64,000 nucleotides of DNA from Natrinema halophilum (GCF_013402815.2 NZ_CP058601.1:4216001-4280000); one strand, 5' to 3'; shown: positions 33,532 to 43,789, counted from the first letter of the stretch. The notes: generated from the letters alone by a model not told the origin. Program-made: numbers and translations.

Positions 33532-33891
33532 AGCTTCGGGTGCCCAGCTAAATCGAATACGTATTCCGGACTCTGTCCCAGGCAATACACACTGTACGTA
33601 GCGCGGTATTCAGAGGATATCTCTTGAACGAAGTCCGACTATGGAAACGGAGTCGGACACACCGATGTGGTTTTTTCTATCCTGATATCTTGTAGAGTGT
33701 ATCAAGCAGATACCCTCCAACCGCTGGTGTAGTCCGATCAATTCGATGGCCGGTCCCCGTTCGTGGGTGGATTTTGGCCGTGTTCTCCAAAACTCCCGCC
33801 CTGTGTTTTGATAAAGTCCATCTCAGACACCAGTAGTCAAATCGGTTTAAGAGCGATATGATTAACAGGCAGGGATTCGTGGGATAGTCAA
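33532..33891. other. intergenic region before the Fic gene
   Basis: No gene is recognised. aatcggtttaagagcg (about 33840-33855) contains a TATA-like box that could serve the Fic gene at 33892. Confidence 0.4.
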
Positions 33892-35046
33892 ATGCCGACT
33901 CGAGAACTTCCGGAAGCGGCACCCGGACACTATCGCGAGTCTCATCCTCATCCATACTACATTCCGAACAAGCTCCCTCTCTCGACACGGATCGATGTCG
34001 ACGACGAACTCACGGAGCTTATCGCCGATGCGTCATTTCAGCTCGGCCGAATAGATGGTATCAGTCCTACCGTCGATTTCTCACCGGTTCTCTATACATC
34101 CCTCGTTCGGCTCGAGGCTGTCGAGACAGCCGAAATAGAAGGGGCCGATGTCGACGTGGACGAGGTATACGCCCATCACACGCGGACCAGCGGAGACGAG
34201 ACCGTCGATCTGAGTCGGGACTTGCAGGAGGTACTGAATGCCGAGCGCGCCCTTCAAAAGGGATTCAACGCGATCAAACAGGGCGAGCCGATAACGATCG
34301 ACCTCCTCCAGTCGCTTCACGAATTGCTCCTCGAAAACGTTCGAAACGAAGGTGAGGTCGTGGGAGAATGGCGGACGACTGATGTCCACCTCCCCTCTCC
34401 GTCCGCCAGTCAACCTCCGTTCGTTCCGCCACCGCATCAATCGGTTCCCGAGCTTATGGACTCTCTGGAGACGTATATCCAGATGGGCGGCCACTATCAT
34501 CCGCTCGTCGATCTCGCGATTACGCATTATCAGTTCGAGACGGTTCATCCCGAGGACGGGAATGGCCGACTTGGCCGCATTCTCATCGTCTTACAGCTCT
34601 GCGCCGACGGATATCTGAGCGAGCCGTATCTCTATCCGAGCGCCTACTTCAACCGCAACAAGCAGGAATACGTCGAGAAGATGCGCGCTGTAAGCGAAAC
34701 CGGGGACTGGCGCGACTGGCTCACGTTCTTCATCGAAGGGATCGAAGTACAGGCGCGGGACTCGTACGAGCGGACACAGCGACTGCTGGACCTCCGGCGC
34801 GACTACGAGCAACGGTATCCACAGGAGAAAACGAGTCATCGCCTTGCGCGGGGCGTCTTCGACATGCCGTACTTCACTGCGACCGATGTCCAAGCGGAGT
34901 TCGATGTTAGTCGACAAACCGCGTATAACGTCATCGAGGAGTTAGTTTCTGACGGTATTCTCGTCGAGACGACTGGCAAACAACGGAACCGAGAGTACAA
35001 AGCGATCGATATCTTCGACATCCTCGAGAGAAGACCGGACCACTAA
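33892..35046 (+). CDS. Fic-domain protein with altered active-site motif
   Basis: A 384-residue Fic protein. It has a Fic_N region with an inhibitory-type TAEIEG motif (79-84), a Fic core, and a C-terminal winged-helix (FTATDVQAEFDVSRQTAYNV). Fic enzymes transfer AMP or other phosphate-linked groups to protein hydroxyls. The canonical motif HPFx(D/E)GNGRxxR appears here as HPEDGNGRLGR (about residue 219): the phenylalanine codon is missing as a clean 3-base deletion. Activity is therefore uncertain. The rest of the fold looks intact. A relic integrase fragment follows on the same strand two bases after the stop. Confidence 0.85.
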   Translation: MPTRELPEAAPGHYRESHPHPYYIPNKLPLSTRIDVDDELTELIADASFQLGRIDGISPTVDFSPVLYTSLVRLEAVETAEIEGADVDVDEVYAHHTRTSGDETVDLSRDLQEVLNAERALQKGFNAIKQGEPITIDLLQSLHELLLENVRNEGEVVGEWRTTDVHLPSPSASQPPFVPPPHQSVPELMDSLETYIQMGGHYHPLVDLAITHYQFETVHPEDGNGRLGRILIVLQLCADGYLSEPYLYPSAYFNRNKQEYVEKMRAVSETGDWRDWLTFFIEGIEVQARDSYERTQRLLDLRRDYEQRYPQEKTSHRLARGVFDMPYFTATDVQAEFDVSRQTAYNVIEELVSDGILVETTGKQRNREYKAIDIFDILERRPDH

Positions 35047-35048
35047 CT

Positions 35049-35493
35049 CGGAGGTAGTCGGTTCATTGCCCACTCCGTCGTCGATACTGACGCCGGGACG
35101 ATGCTGCGCGTGTGGCACGGGAAAGGCGACAAGTTCCGCGAGATGCCAGCCCTGCGAGATCTCACGACGACCATCCGGACGGTCGACGACGTCCGCGACG
35201 CACCGACCAGCTCGTCGCTTGTCGAGATCACAAGTACCCGATCACTCCGACGGTGGATTCGATCGGCTGCTGATCAACTGTACGACGAGACGGGAGATGC
35301 CGGCTGGGAACACCTCGGCTTCCACGATCTCCGACGGACCTGGGCGACCGCGCTCGCCTCAGTTGACGTCGATCCGCTCTTGGTGTGTGACTGGGTCGGG
35401 TGGAACGATCTCGAGCCCTTCTTGGAGCACTATCGGGGGAGCTACAGCCCTGAGGCGCAGCAACGTGAGCGCAGTAAAGTCAACTGGCTGTAG
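35049..35493 (+). pseudogene. tyrosine recombinase, C-terminal fragment
   Basis: The frame reads VDTDAGTMLRVWHGKGDKFR, then the catalytic block LGFHDLRRTWATALA (H-x-x-R) and the tail with the active tyrosine in FLEHYRGSYSPEAQQRE. This is the second half of a haloarchaeal phage-type integrase. Everything before the mid-catalytic domain is missing and there is no proper start, so it is a relic. Confidence 0.8.
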
Positions 35494-35721
35494 AGATCTT
35501 CTTCAGTTTGAATCAAGCCTATCAGGATATTTCTCTAGATCTTGCTCTACACTGTCGTTGGATAAATCACTCAAAACGGGTCTGATGAGCTATAGACAGT
35601 TTCGAACTGAACCGTCACAAGGAGGGAAGTTGATGCGAGAACGGGCTGATGGTTCATGTTAAAGTTTTTATACTTCACTGCGAAGGCAACCGCGTTGGTT
35701 AAAAGTGCTGTTGGTGGGTGA

Positions 35722-35757
35722 GGCGAATCCACCACCCTGCAGGGCGGTGAATTCGCC
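35722..35757. repeat. 36-base imperfect palindrome centred on ctgcag
   Basis: ggcgaatccaccaccctgca pairs with the following bases up to attcgcc with three mismatches. It could fold as a long hairpin, of the kind found at the ends of IS200/IS605-type elements. No transposase is present. The rest of 35494-35957 holds no gene. Confidence 0.6.
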
Positions 35758-35959
35758 GGCTACGCCATCGTTTCGCTGCATTGTATCGGAAGTTCCGTGG
35801 AATCGTTCTGATGTGTGCTGTCGATAATATCAAACGTACTGTAAACCGGTGTAATCCACTGCAGTATGTCGATTCCACACGGTCCGTATGGGAAATTTCG
35901 ATTCGACCGACCCGAACTTGTCGTTATGTGGTCATAAGTAATCTATTTAGAGTGGACGT

Positions 35960-36340
35960 ATGAGCGACGACCTCGAGCCGATCTCGCCGCGAGAGGCGGT
36001 CGACCTCTACATCTCGCACCGCGAACTCGAGGTGAGCGCGAAGATGCTGCAGAATCACAAGTACCGGCTCAACGTCTTCGTCGAGTGGTGTGACGAGGTC
36101 AGGATCGACAACTTGAACGACCTCACCGGTCGGTATCTCCACCGCTACCGAGTGTGGCGACAGCAAGACGTGAACATCGTCACGCTCCGCAGACAGCTCG
36201 CAACGCTGTGAGTGTTCCTCGAGTTCTGTGCATCCATCGACGCCGTCGAGCCTGGGATGCGCGAGCGGGTGAAATTGCCGGACGTCGACCGCGGTGACGA
36301 GGCTCGCGACGAGATGGTCGACACTGATCGGGCCCGAAAG
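35960..36340 (+). pseudogene. tyrosine recombinase, N-terminal fragment
   Basis: The frame starts with ATG 35960 and gives a SAM-like core-binding domain (EAVDLYISHRELEVSAKML and LNVFVEWCDEVRIDNLNDL). A TGA at 36209 interrupts it; the same frame then continues (VFLEFCASIDAVEPGMRERV). Similarity to integrases ends near 36335. The catalytic half is not found downstream, but a matching type of C-terminal half lies upstream at 35049. Confidence 0.75.
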
Positions 36341-36658
36341 AGCATCGTTCGGGAAACGAATCGAAAACCAACGAATGTGAAGACAGGTTTCGAAATAGAG
36401 ATTGCTAAAATAAAGTTGCGTTTGGAAAGTGAGTACGGGCTCCGATAGCCCGACCGGAGCCTCTGATTCGCCACCTCGAACGGTCGGTCCTGACCATCGG
36501 GGCGAACAGCCCGACTCCACCAGCATATTGCTGGCTCCCCAAATTCGGGGCGGTATCCCACCAAAGAGGTCGACTTCCCTAACCATACGCCCAGCCACCA
36601 CCCCGACCGTGCTTCGAGGGCCGTCGTCGCCCATCTCTATCGACTATTCTGGTTTGGA
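36341..36658. other. intergenic region
   Basis: No gene or clear repeat is seen in these 318 bases. Confidence 0.4.
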
Positions 36659-37807
36659 TTACTGTTGACTACAAGCGTCCACGAAGTCGAGACAGGCGTT
36701 CTTGAACCGCTCCCGATCTTCCTTTTCGACGAGAGCATCAATCGGGAGACGTTTCTTATCACTCGTAAATCGATCCACATCTGCTTTCGGATGCGAAATC
36801 GTCGCCAAATCCTCATACCACGCTATGAGTGTTTCATGTGACCAATCACTTTCATCTGGGTCATGGATATTTGCGGGTTGCCAAAACACCACTTTCCCCG
36901 TCGAATTGAGCGTAAACATCCCCGCGCTCCCACCCAATACAGACCACCGAGCTGTTACCGAGACGTTCGCTGTCCCGCCAAAGTCGTGGTCGTCCGCTTC
37001 GCCGCGGATGAACTCATAGAGGTCACGGAGGGCAGTTGCCTTGCTCGCTGTGAGTTTACCCTCACTCTCCTTGGTCGCAACGTCATCGAGGAAGTCATCC
37101 TCGTCGTGGTCAGGACGCGTAGTCGCTTGTTTGGACTGGCGGGCTTCCTCAGTTTGGCCGTACAAACGCGGGACGTACGCCGTCTTCTCGCCACTGGTGT
37201 ATTGGGTGACTTCGACAGCCAGCACTTCGGCGGTCGACATTTGTTCGTTGAGGAACTCGACGATTCGTTTGAGCTCGCTGGGGATGTCATCCGCGACAAA
37301 GAGGAGCCGAACGTTTCCCGAACGAAGGTTTGCTTCGATTCGGTCCCAGAAATCGTCGATCGCTTCTTCATCGTCCCCAAGAAGCTCGGCAAGCTCCTGT
37401 TCTGGGAGGACTTCCTCGGCTTCACAGGTTTCCTCGAACGTCTTGCGAAGATCGTCCGCTTCCCAGTAGAGCGTCGCATGGGAGACGTAGTCGAGCATCT
37501 GTCCCGCAACTTCGCGTCGACGGCGGGTGTCTTCGCTCCGCTTGACTTCGACGATGGTTGGGATTGCATCCTGGTCGACAAACAGGTGGTCAGCCGACCA
37601 CCGCTCATTGCCACCCTGTTTGTCCGGGACGGAAGCCTCCCGAGCGACGAGTGCCCATCGACGAGGTTCCGCTGTGTCCATTTGGTCGCCCGCGAGTAAC
37701 TTCGGGAAGTCAGCAAGGTCGCGTTGTAACAGTACTTCCCGGTCGTATAGGTCCTCAGTCATCTCGATGAGGTCGCCGCCGTTGTCGAAATAAATTCCAC
37801 CATCCAT
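36659..37807 (-). CDS. PD-(D/E)XK nuclease-fold protein, unknown role
   Basis: A 382-residue acidic protein. An N-terminal PD-(D/E)XK core is visible as DHLFVDQDAIPTIVEVKRSE, with D73, E87 and K89 in the expected pattern and a following helix (RREVAGQMLDYVSHA). The C-terminal half (from about 240) is a separate helical/beta region. A TATA box ttatatat near 37828-37835 predicts a leaderless start at 37807. It may be a nuclease or a DNA-end-handling protein of a defence or mobile locus. The target is unknown. Confidence 0.75.
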   Translation of the reverse strand: MDGGIYFDNGGDLIEMTEDLYDREVLLQRDLADFPKLLAGDQMDTAEPRRWALVAREASVPDKQGGNERWSADHLFVDQDAIPTIVEVKRSEDTRRRREVAGQMLDYVSHATLYWEADDLRKTFEETCEAEEVLPEQELAELLGDDEEAIDDFWDRIEANLRSGNVRLLFVADDIPSELKRIVEFLNEQMSTAEVLAVEVTQYTSGEKTAYVPRLYGQTEEARQSKQATTRPDHDEDDFLDDVATKESEGKLTASKATALRDLYEFIRGEADDHDFGGTANVSVTARWSVLGGSAGMFTLNSTGKVVFWQPANIHDPDESDWSHETLIAWYEDLATISHPKADVDRFTSDKKRLPIDALVEKEDRERFKNACLDFVDACSQQ

Positions 37808-37899
37808 GCAACCTTCCGCTCAACCGATATATAAGAAACCCATACAATCTGGTTCGGTAAATCACGGTTGATGGCAGCCAGCTCCCCCTTTCTCTCTGT

Positions 37900-38640
37900 T
37901 CAGAGTTTCACGACTACGAAGATCTGCTCCAGCGACAGTCGGAGTTCAGGGAGGAAATTGAAGCCAGAGAGCAGAAACTCTGGTCACACTATGATTCTTC
38001 CCACGTCGTTCGAAGCTCGAACTCAGAGACGCACTCTCTCGGCCCGCTGATGACGATGGCGAATCTAAAGAAAGAACGTTTGGCTAACCGATGGCAATAC
38101 GTTGATCTCGGTGACGGTAAGGTTGCCGCCAGAAACACCGAACACGAGTGGTCGTTCTTACTCCCACCGAGCCTCGAAGGGGCAGAGAGTGTTGTCGCTC
38201 TCGATGGAACACCGGTGATCGAGATGTGGAGCCTCGTTATGGGTGCGGAAATCAAGCAGCTTCCTCTGCTCGCTGAGAGCAGGAAACAAGAGTATCTTGA
38301 TGAGGTTCTCTCGCTTGAGCTTGTGCAGACTACGGAGAATTGGAACGCTTATCAGGGGGTGACGGAGTTGCACCAACGGTCGATATTCCCATCATAGAGA
38401 AGATAGAACGGCTTAGAGGTGAGAAACCAGGGGTGATCTCCTCCAAGGAAGGACTCGACCAATACGGAGCATATGGTCTTGGTCCGCTGGCGAAGATGAC
38501 GGAGAACTACGGGAATCTAAAAGGAAGCAACGAGTATCTCAACGGTTGGCAGGGTGGACGCGGTAATGCGCTTCACTTCTCGAACAACCGCCTTGAAGAA
38601 GCTCCGAAGTACGGCCATGTTGAGTTCGCTGAGTAGTTTC
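37900..38640 (+). pseudogene. relic of a plasmid/virus-type haloarchaeal protein
   Basis: The plus frame reads HDYEDLLQRQSEFREEIEA and KKERLANRWQYVDLGDGKVA up to DWN-like ENWNAYQG. It shifts frame near 38350 and continues PTVDIPIIEKIERLRGEKPG and MTENYGNLKGSNEYLN before ending at 38640. The pattern recalls the C-terminal part of large ATPase/helicase-like proteins of haloarchaeal plasmids (recalled, not certain). No start, and a frameshift, so non-functional. Confidence 0.55.
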
Positions 38641-38866
38641 GGAAGGGAGAGTATAGTTTGGTATCGGGAAAGTTCCGAAACAGGGACTCGATTCATAGAG
38701 TCGGTCGGGTCAATAAGGTTGGAACAGAGTAGTAACCCCGATCTATGCTGGTATATCCTCGATTCGATCACGCTGACTTCACCAGCCAAACGCGATAGTG
38801 TCCATGGAGGCAGTTCTCCTGGGCCAGCGCGGGACGATTTTCGGCGGCTGAGGCAAGTGGTGAACT

Positions 38867-41554
38867 TCAGTCCTGTGCTGGTGGGAGCGTAAACGAAAAC
38901 GTCGTTCCCTCACCAGGTACCGAATCAACCCAGATTCTGCCACCGTGACGTTCGACGATCCGCTGACAGAGCGCCAGTCCGATTCCGGTCCCGGAATGCT
39001 CCTCACGACTATGGAGCCGTTGGAATACCTTGAAGACGCGGTCTTGATCGTCGGGATCGATTCCAATTCCCTCGTCATGAACCGAAATCAGGTGCTTTCG
39101 CCTGTTCTGTTCCGCTTCAATATGGATCTGTGGCGGCTCGTCACCGCTGTATTCGATCGCGTTCGAGATCAGGTTCTGGAACACTTGCTGGATTTGGCTT
39201 GCGTCAGCGTGTACTCGAGGGAGTTGTTCCGCCGTGATCTCGGCGTCGTTCTCCTCGATCTTCATTTGCAGATTATCCCGTGTTTCGTCCAGTATCTCGT
39301 TCAGATCGATCGGCTCGAACGGATCGCCTTGGGTATCGACGCGGGAGTACTCGAGTAGTCCATCGATCATCTCGCGCATCCGATCGGCACCGTCAACAGC
39401 GAATTCGAGGAATTCTTCGGCATCGTCATCGAGTTCATCGCTATACCGGCTCTCAATAAGCGAGAGATAACTCGATATCATTCGTAACGGCTCCTGTAGA
39501 TCGTGCGAGGCTGCGTATGCGAACTGTTCGAGGCGCTCGTTGGACTCCTCGAGCATCCGACGGTACTCCATGCGTTCAGTGATGTCCTGAATAACGAGCA
39601 TTCCCGCGTAGATCTCATCATCAGCGTCTCGAACGGGAAGCGTATGTGCCAATAGCTGACGGCTATCGAGTTCAATTTCGAACGTATTCGATTCGCCATC
39701 GAAGACGGCGGTGAAGTGTGGACGGATTTCGTCGACAAGTTCGTCGGGATAGCGACCGTAGATCGTTGTGCCGACAACATCCTCTGCGGAGAATCCAAGC
39801 TCCTCGAGGAATTCCCCACCTGCAACAGTGTACGTGAGATCCTCGTCAAAGAGGCCAACCGCACCGTTCGGGAAGTTCTCGACGAGGGTCCTGTATCGGC
39901 GCTCGGACTCCTCCAATGCCCGTTCGCGTTCCTTGCGCTCGGTGATGTCCTCTGCAATACCGACAATGCGACGTGTATTTCGATCCTCGTGATGAACCGA
40001 GTATGCCCGCGTGTTGAGCCATCTAATCTGACCGTCGGGTTGAACGATACGATATTCCTCATCAAATGTTTCGTTCGGGAGGGCATCATACGACTCCTCA
40101 ACGCGCTGGCAGTCGTTCGGATGAACTGCCTCGAAGAACGTCTGAGGATCGTCGAGCAGCGCCTCCTGGTCGCGTCTGAAGATCGACTCGTAAGCGGGAT
40201 TGATATAGAGGATGGCTCGTGTTTCGGGATCTTCTAACCAGACCATCTCCTCGAGATTCTCGGCGAGCAGTCGGAACTTCGCCTCACTCTCCTCGAGAGC
40301 CTGTTCGTACTCTTTCCGCTCAGTGATGTCTTGGGCGATGGTCATTCCGCCGAAGACAGTTCCGTGATCATCACTGATCGGAACCACGTGGACGACCCAC
40401 TCCCGATCGAGATACTCGACTTCGACCACCTGCTTCTCGCCTTCAAGTGCAGCCCGGAATGCTGGTTGGAGCGTCTCAGCGGCGTGATCGGGCCATACGT
40501 CTCGCACTTGTTGCCCTTCTGCATCTGCTGCTGACACGGGAAATTCGTCGAACGCGTTACCCGCCGCGAGGGTGTATCGAAGATCCTCGTCGAACATCGT
40601 GACGATTCCGTTGGGGAAGTTCTCGGCGAGCGTACGATACCGCTGTTCCGACTCTATGAGTTTCTGCTCTCGCTCTTTACGCTCGGTAATGTCGCGGAAG
40701 TAGATTGATAGACCGGACTTCGAGGGATAGGCGTGGACTTCGAACCAAATTCCGAGCGGTGGATAATACTCCTCGAACGAAGTCGGCTCTTGGGTTTCCA
40801 TCGCCTTCCGATACTCCTCCTCGAAGGTCGTTCCGAGCGCCGGCTCGAACGGGTCCCAGAAGTTCTCGCCGATCAGTCCCTCTCCTTCGGGATCGAGCAA
40901 TTCCGCCCCATGATCGTTGATATACGTAATATTCCAATTCCGGTCGAGGCCGATGAACGCATCTGTGATTCGGTCGAACGTCTCCTCGAGTTCGCTCTCT
41001 CGCTTGCGGAGTTGCCGTTTCGTTTCTGTCTTCCCTATGGCTGCTGCGAGAACGTTTGCGACGCTCTGGACGAAGTTTGCGTCATGTTTCGTAAACTCTC
41101 GTCCCTCGCTCGTATGCGTTCCCAAGACACCCCACGGATTTTCGACCGGCCCGATTATGACACTGATTCCGCTCATGACATCGTGACTGGTGAGCAGTTC
41201 AGGGCCGGAGAATCGTTCCTCAGTGCGGAGATCGTCAACGATGATCGGCTGCTCGGACCGGAGCGTGTATCCCGCTTGCGAGTCCATATCGGTCGGCACT
41301 GTGGCGTCCCCGACGAGGCCATCACGCCACCCAATTCCCTGTCGAAGAAAGACCTCGTCATCGTCGGGGAGCAACTCGAGAACCTTCGCGTACTCGTTAT
41401 CGAGCGTCTCAGCGACGGCCACTGCAGCTTCGTGCATCAACTGGTCAAGGTCATCAGTCTCGAGCGCTTGCTGCCCGAGTTCCGCAACGACTTCCTGCTG
41501 GCGGATGCGGGTAAGCGTTTCCGAGTCTACATCCGCGTGAGGAGACGAAGTCAT
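38867..41554 (-). CDS. sensor histidine kinase with GAF and multiple PAS domains
   Basis: An 895-residue soluble kinase. It has a GAF-like domain (about 30-175), then four PAS/PAC units, each ending in a DITERKE-type linker. HisKA follows with FAYAASHDLQEPLRMISSYL (phospho-His near 680), then HATPase_c with NLISNAIEYS, DEGIGIDPDD and SGTGIGLALC. No membrane segment is present, so it senses cytoplasmic signals, probably redox or light, via PAS ligands. A TATA box (ttatatcc near 41577-41584) supports a leaderless start. It is divergent from a broken receiver gene, 140 bases away. Confidence 0.93.
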   Translation of the reverse strand: MTSSPHADVDSETLTRIRQQEVVAELGQQALETDDLDQLMHEAAVAVAETLDNEYAKVLELLPDDDEVFLRQGIGWRDGLVGDATVPTDMDSQAGYTLRSEQPIIVDDLRTEERFSGPELLTSHDVMSGISVIIGPVENPWGVLGTHTSEGREFTKHDANFVQSVANVLAAAIGKTETKRQLRKRESELEETFDRITDAFIGLDRNWNITYINDHGAELLDPEGEGLIGENFWDPFEPALGTTFEEEYRKAMETQEPTSFEEYYPPLGIWFEVHAYPSKSGLSIYFRDITERKEREQKLIESEQRYRTLAENFPNGIVTMFDEDLRYTLAAGNAFDEFPVSAADAEGQQVRDVWPDHAAETLQPAFRAALEGEKQVVEVEYLDREWVVHVVPISDDHGTVFGGMTIAQDITERKEYEQALEESEAKFRLLAENLEEMVWLEDPETRAILYINPAYESIFRRDQEALLDDPQTFFEAVHPNDCQRVEESYDALPNETFDEEYRIVQPDGQIRWLNTRAYSVHHEDRNTRRIVGIAEDITERKERERALEESERRYRTLVENFPNGAVGLFDEDLTYTVAGGEFLEELGFSAEDVVGTTIYGRYPDELVDEIRPHFTAVFDGESNTFEIELDSRQLLAHTLPVRDADDEIYAGMLVIQDITERMEYRRMLEESNERLEQFAYAASHDLQEPLRMISSYLSLIESRYSDELDDDAEEFLEFAVDGADRMREMIDGLLEYSRVDTQGDPFEPIDLNEILDETRDNLQMKIEENDAEITAEQLPRVHADASQIQQVFQNLISNAIEYSGDEPPQIHIEAEQNRRKHLISVHDEGIGIDPDDQDRVFKVFQRLHSREEHSGTGIGLALCQRIVERHGGRIWVDSVPGEGTTFSFTLPPAQD

Positions 41555-41694
41555 TCACTATCAATATCAGATGATGGGATATAAGGGCTTCTGAGATTGC
41601 GGGTCAAACCTTCTTGAGCGTGACAATCCCAGAGAAACAACTGTGCTGAAGACGTTACAGTTGGATTTTTCTCCTTGCGTTTTCTGGCGTATGT

Positions 41695-42170
41695 ATGGCT
41701 TCGGCAAACGAGGTGAGCGATGATGATATTGGGGAGGCGATCGACATCTTACTGGTCGAGCCGAATTCTGGCGATACTCGCCTTGTTACCGAGAATGTCC
41801 GAGATGCTAAGCTCATGAATACGATCTATGCCGTCTCTGACGGTGACGAAGCACTCGATTTCGTCTATCAACGGAATGGCTATGAAGATGCTTCTCGGCC
41901 TGATCTCATCTTACTCGAGCCACAGTCCCCTGGAAAGAGTGGTATGGAGTTTCTCTCCGAACTAAACGACGAACCAGCGCTGAAAGATGTCTTGGTCATC
42001 GTCCTCACGAGTTCAGAGCCAGGAGAAGACATTGTGAAATCGCACGACATTGAAGCGAATGAGTACGTTTGAAGCCGGTTGAGACTGAAGATTTCATTGA
42101 GTTCGTACTGGAGGTTGAGGATTTCTGGTTTGCAATCGTTAAAAGTGAGAACGGAAGTCCTTCTGACTAA
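41695..42170 (+). pseudogene. response-regulator receiver, inactivated
   Basis: A receiver domain related to the halocyanin/HTR-type single-domain regulators. The acidic pocket reads LLVEPNSGDT (usual ED changed to EP), and the phospho-acceptor position reads LILLEPQSPGKSG (Asp changed to Glu). The frame stops at 42072 after NEYV. In the next frame the normal ending KPVETEDFIEFVLEVEDFWF runs to a stop at 42170, so one base has been lost. The lesions together indicate a dead partner of the neighbouring kinase. Confidence 0.8.
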
Positions 42171-42655
42171 TTGGGGCGACCCAGTAACCGTACAGGGAAA
42201 ATCCTGACTCTCACCCGGAAATTTCGCTGACCGGGTTATCAAATACGCGCTCGAGTGCTCGGCCGAATGTTCTAACCCATCGTGGATCATTTCATAGACC
42301 GTTCTGGTTCTCTGCCGCTCTATGGGTGAAACCACTCAGTTTCACCGCCCGTCGTGGAGATCGGGGATGAGGCTCTTGGTGGTTCGTTCCATCGGTCGTT
42401 AGCCCAGTGTCGCTGATACTGTCCCGACTCTATGTCTCTGATCAGTCTCCCTGATCCACTCATTCTCTGCCACTTTGGTTACTTCTAAATTCATCTATTG
42501 TCGAAAACTGGGTAAGGACAAAGGGGAATGAGGGGACAGTGGAAGGCTACAAGGGACTTCTGAAGCCCTTAAACTCGGACAGAATTTCCACTAATCAACA
42601 AGTAGTTATATAAGAAAGTCACGCTGTACGTATATTGTTCACAGCGCGGTCGCTG
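42171..42655. other. region left of the integrated element
   Basis: No gene is recognised. The AT-rich end near 42600-42640 holds ttatataag and other TATA-like boxes, the last before attL. Confidence 0.4.
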
Positions 42656-42672
42656 ATGGACTCGCCGGGATT
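42656..42672. repeat. attL, distal attachment repeat
   Basis: Exact copy of the tRNA-Ala 3'-end sequence, with imperfect similarity for about 15 more bases (tgaac and ccgggggcc with small insertions). The integrase start lies 56 bases to the right. Confidence 0.88.
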
Positions 42673-42727
42673 GTGAACGCCGGGGGCCAAACCCGAGTGT
42701 GCTGCGCAGTGAGCGGGCTGATCAGGC

Positions 42728-43744
42728 ATGACGGAAAACATCAGTCCCGCCGACGCAGTCGAACAGTACATCCAATCACGACACGACGCACTTGCGTCTA
42801 CTCAGGACAACCACCGGTATCGGCTCGACCACTTCCTCGTGTGGGCGGACGAGCACGGCGTGTCTCAGATGAGCGAACTCGACGGCTTCGATCTGGAGCG
42901 GTACAAGAACTGGCGAATGAGCGAGGAGTCACCATCAGACTGCAACCTCGTTACGCTGGAACAACACCTGCACACGCTTCGGGTGTTCATCCGATGGTGC
43001 GAATCTGCCGACATCGTGACGGAAGGGCTCTCCGACAAGGTGCTGATTCCCAACGTCTCATCATCCGAAAAAAGCCGAGACAAGGCGATCTCTCACGAAC
43101 GTGCCCAAGACATCATCGACTACCTCTCGACGTATCATTTTGCTTCGACCATGCACCTGTCCTTCCACGTCTCATACCACGCAGGGTGTAGAAGGTCGGG
43201 GCTCCACAGTCTTGATGTTCAAGACTGGCACTCGGACGAGCGATTCCTGTCGTTCCGGAATCGTCCCGAGGAGGGAACGCGACTGAAACTCGGTGACGAA
43301 GGAGAACGGAACGTCACTGTCTCAGACGACACGCTGGCCCGAGCGTTGGATGCGTACGTCGAGGAACGTCGTCCCGATGTAACCGATGAACACGGACGGG
43401 AGCCGTTGTTAGCATCGAATCAGGGGCGTCACCACTACCAGACGATCAACAAGCACGTCTACAAGGTGACGAGGCCGTGTATCGTCGGTGCAGAGTGTCC
43501 ACACGACCGGGAACCTGAGGAGTGCGAAGCAACTCAGTATTCAGGATACTCGAAGTGTCCGTCTTCGGTGTCGAGTCACCCCATCAGACGGTCCGCGATC
43601 ACTCATCACCTGTCCGAAGATGTGCCGAAGGAGATCGTTTCGGAGCGGATGTCCGTAAGCACCGACGTCCTCGATCTGCACTACGACGCTCGGACGAAGG
43701 AGGAGAAGCGACAGAACCGAGCCAAGTATCTGGACGAGGTATAG
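42728..43744 (+). CDS. tyrosine recombinase (XerC/D-like integrase)
   Basis: A 338-residue integrase. The N-terminal SAM-like core-binding domain (residues about 5-100) precedes the catalytic domain. Visible active residues are Arg in YHAGCRRSGLHSL (about 155), H-x-x-R in SSHPIRRSAITHH (about 284-287) and Tyr in LDLHYDARTKEE (about 319). It should catalyse recombination between the tRNA-Ala-derived repeats. It lies next to attL. The two integrase relics near 35-36 kb are of the same general type. Confidence 0.92.
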   Translation: MTENISPADAVEQYIQSRHDALASTQDNHRYRLDHFLVWADEHGVSQMSELDGFDLERYKNWRMSEESPSDCNLVTLEQHLHTLRVFIRWCESADIVTEGLSDKVLIPNVSSSEKSRDKAISHERAQDIIDYLSTYHFASTMHLSFHVSYHAGCRRSGLHSLDVQDWHSDERFLSFRNRPEEGTRLKLGDEGERNVTVSDDTLARALDAYVEERRPDVTDEHGREPLLASNQGRHHYQTINKHVYKVTRPCIVGAECPHDREPEECEATQYSGYSKCPSSVSSHPIRRSAITHHLSEDVPKEIVSERMSVSTDVLDLHYDARTKEEKRQNRAKYLDEV

Positions 43745-43789
43745 CCCCGGCGTTCATTTTCGATTAACAACGAGAGAACACGCGGTTCT

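Noticed and set aside
42656-42690. A separate tRNA-Ala gene at the left end of the element
   Set aside because: Only the 3' end is present; this is the attachment repeat.
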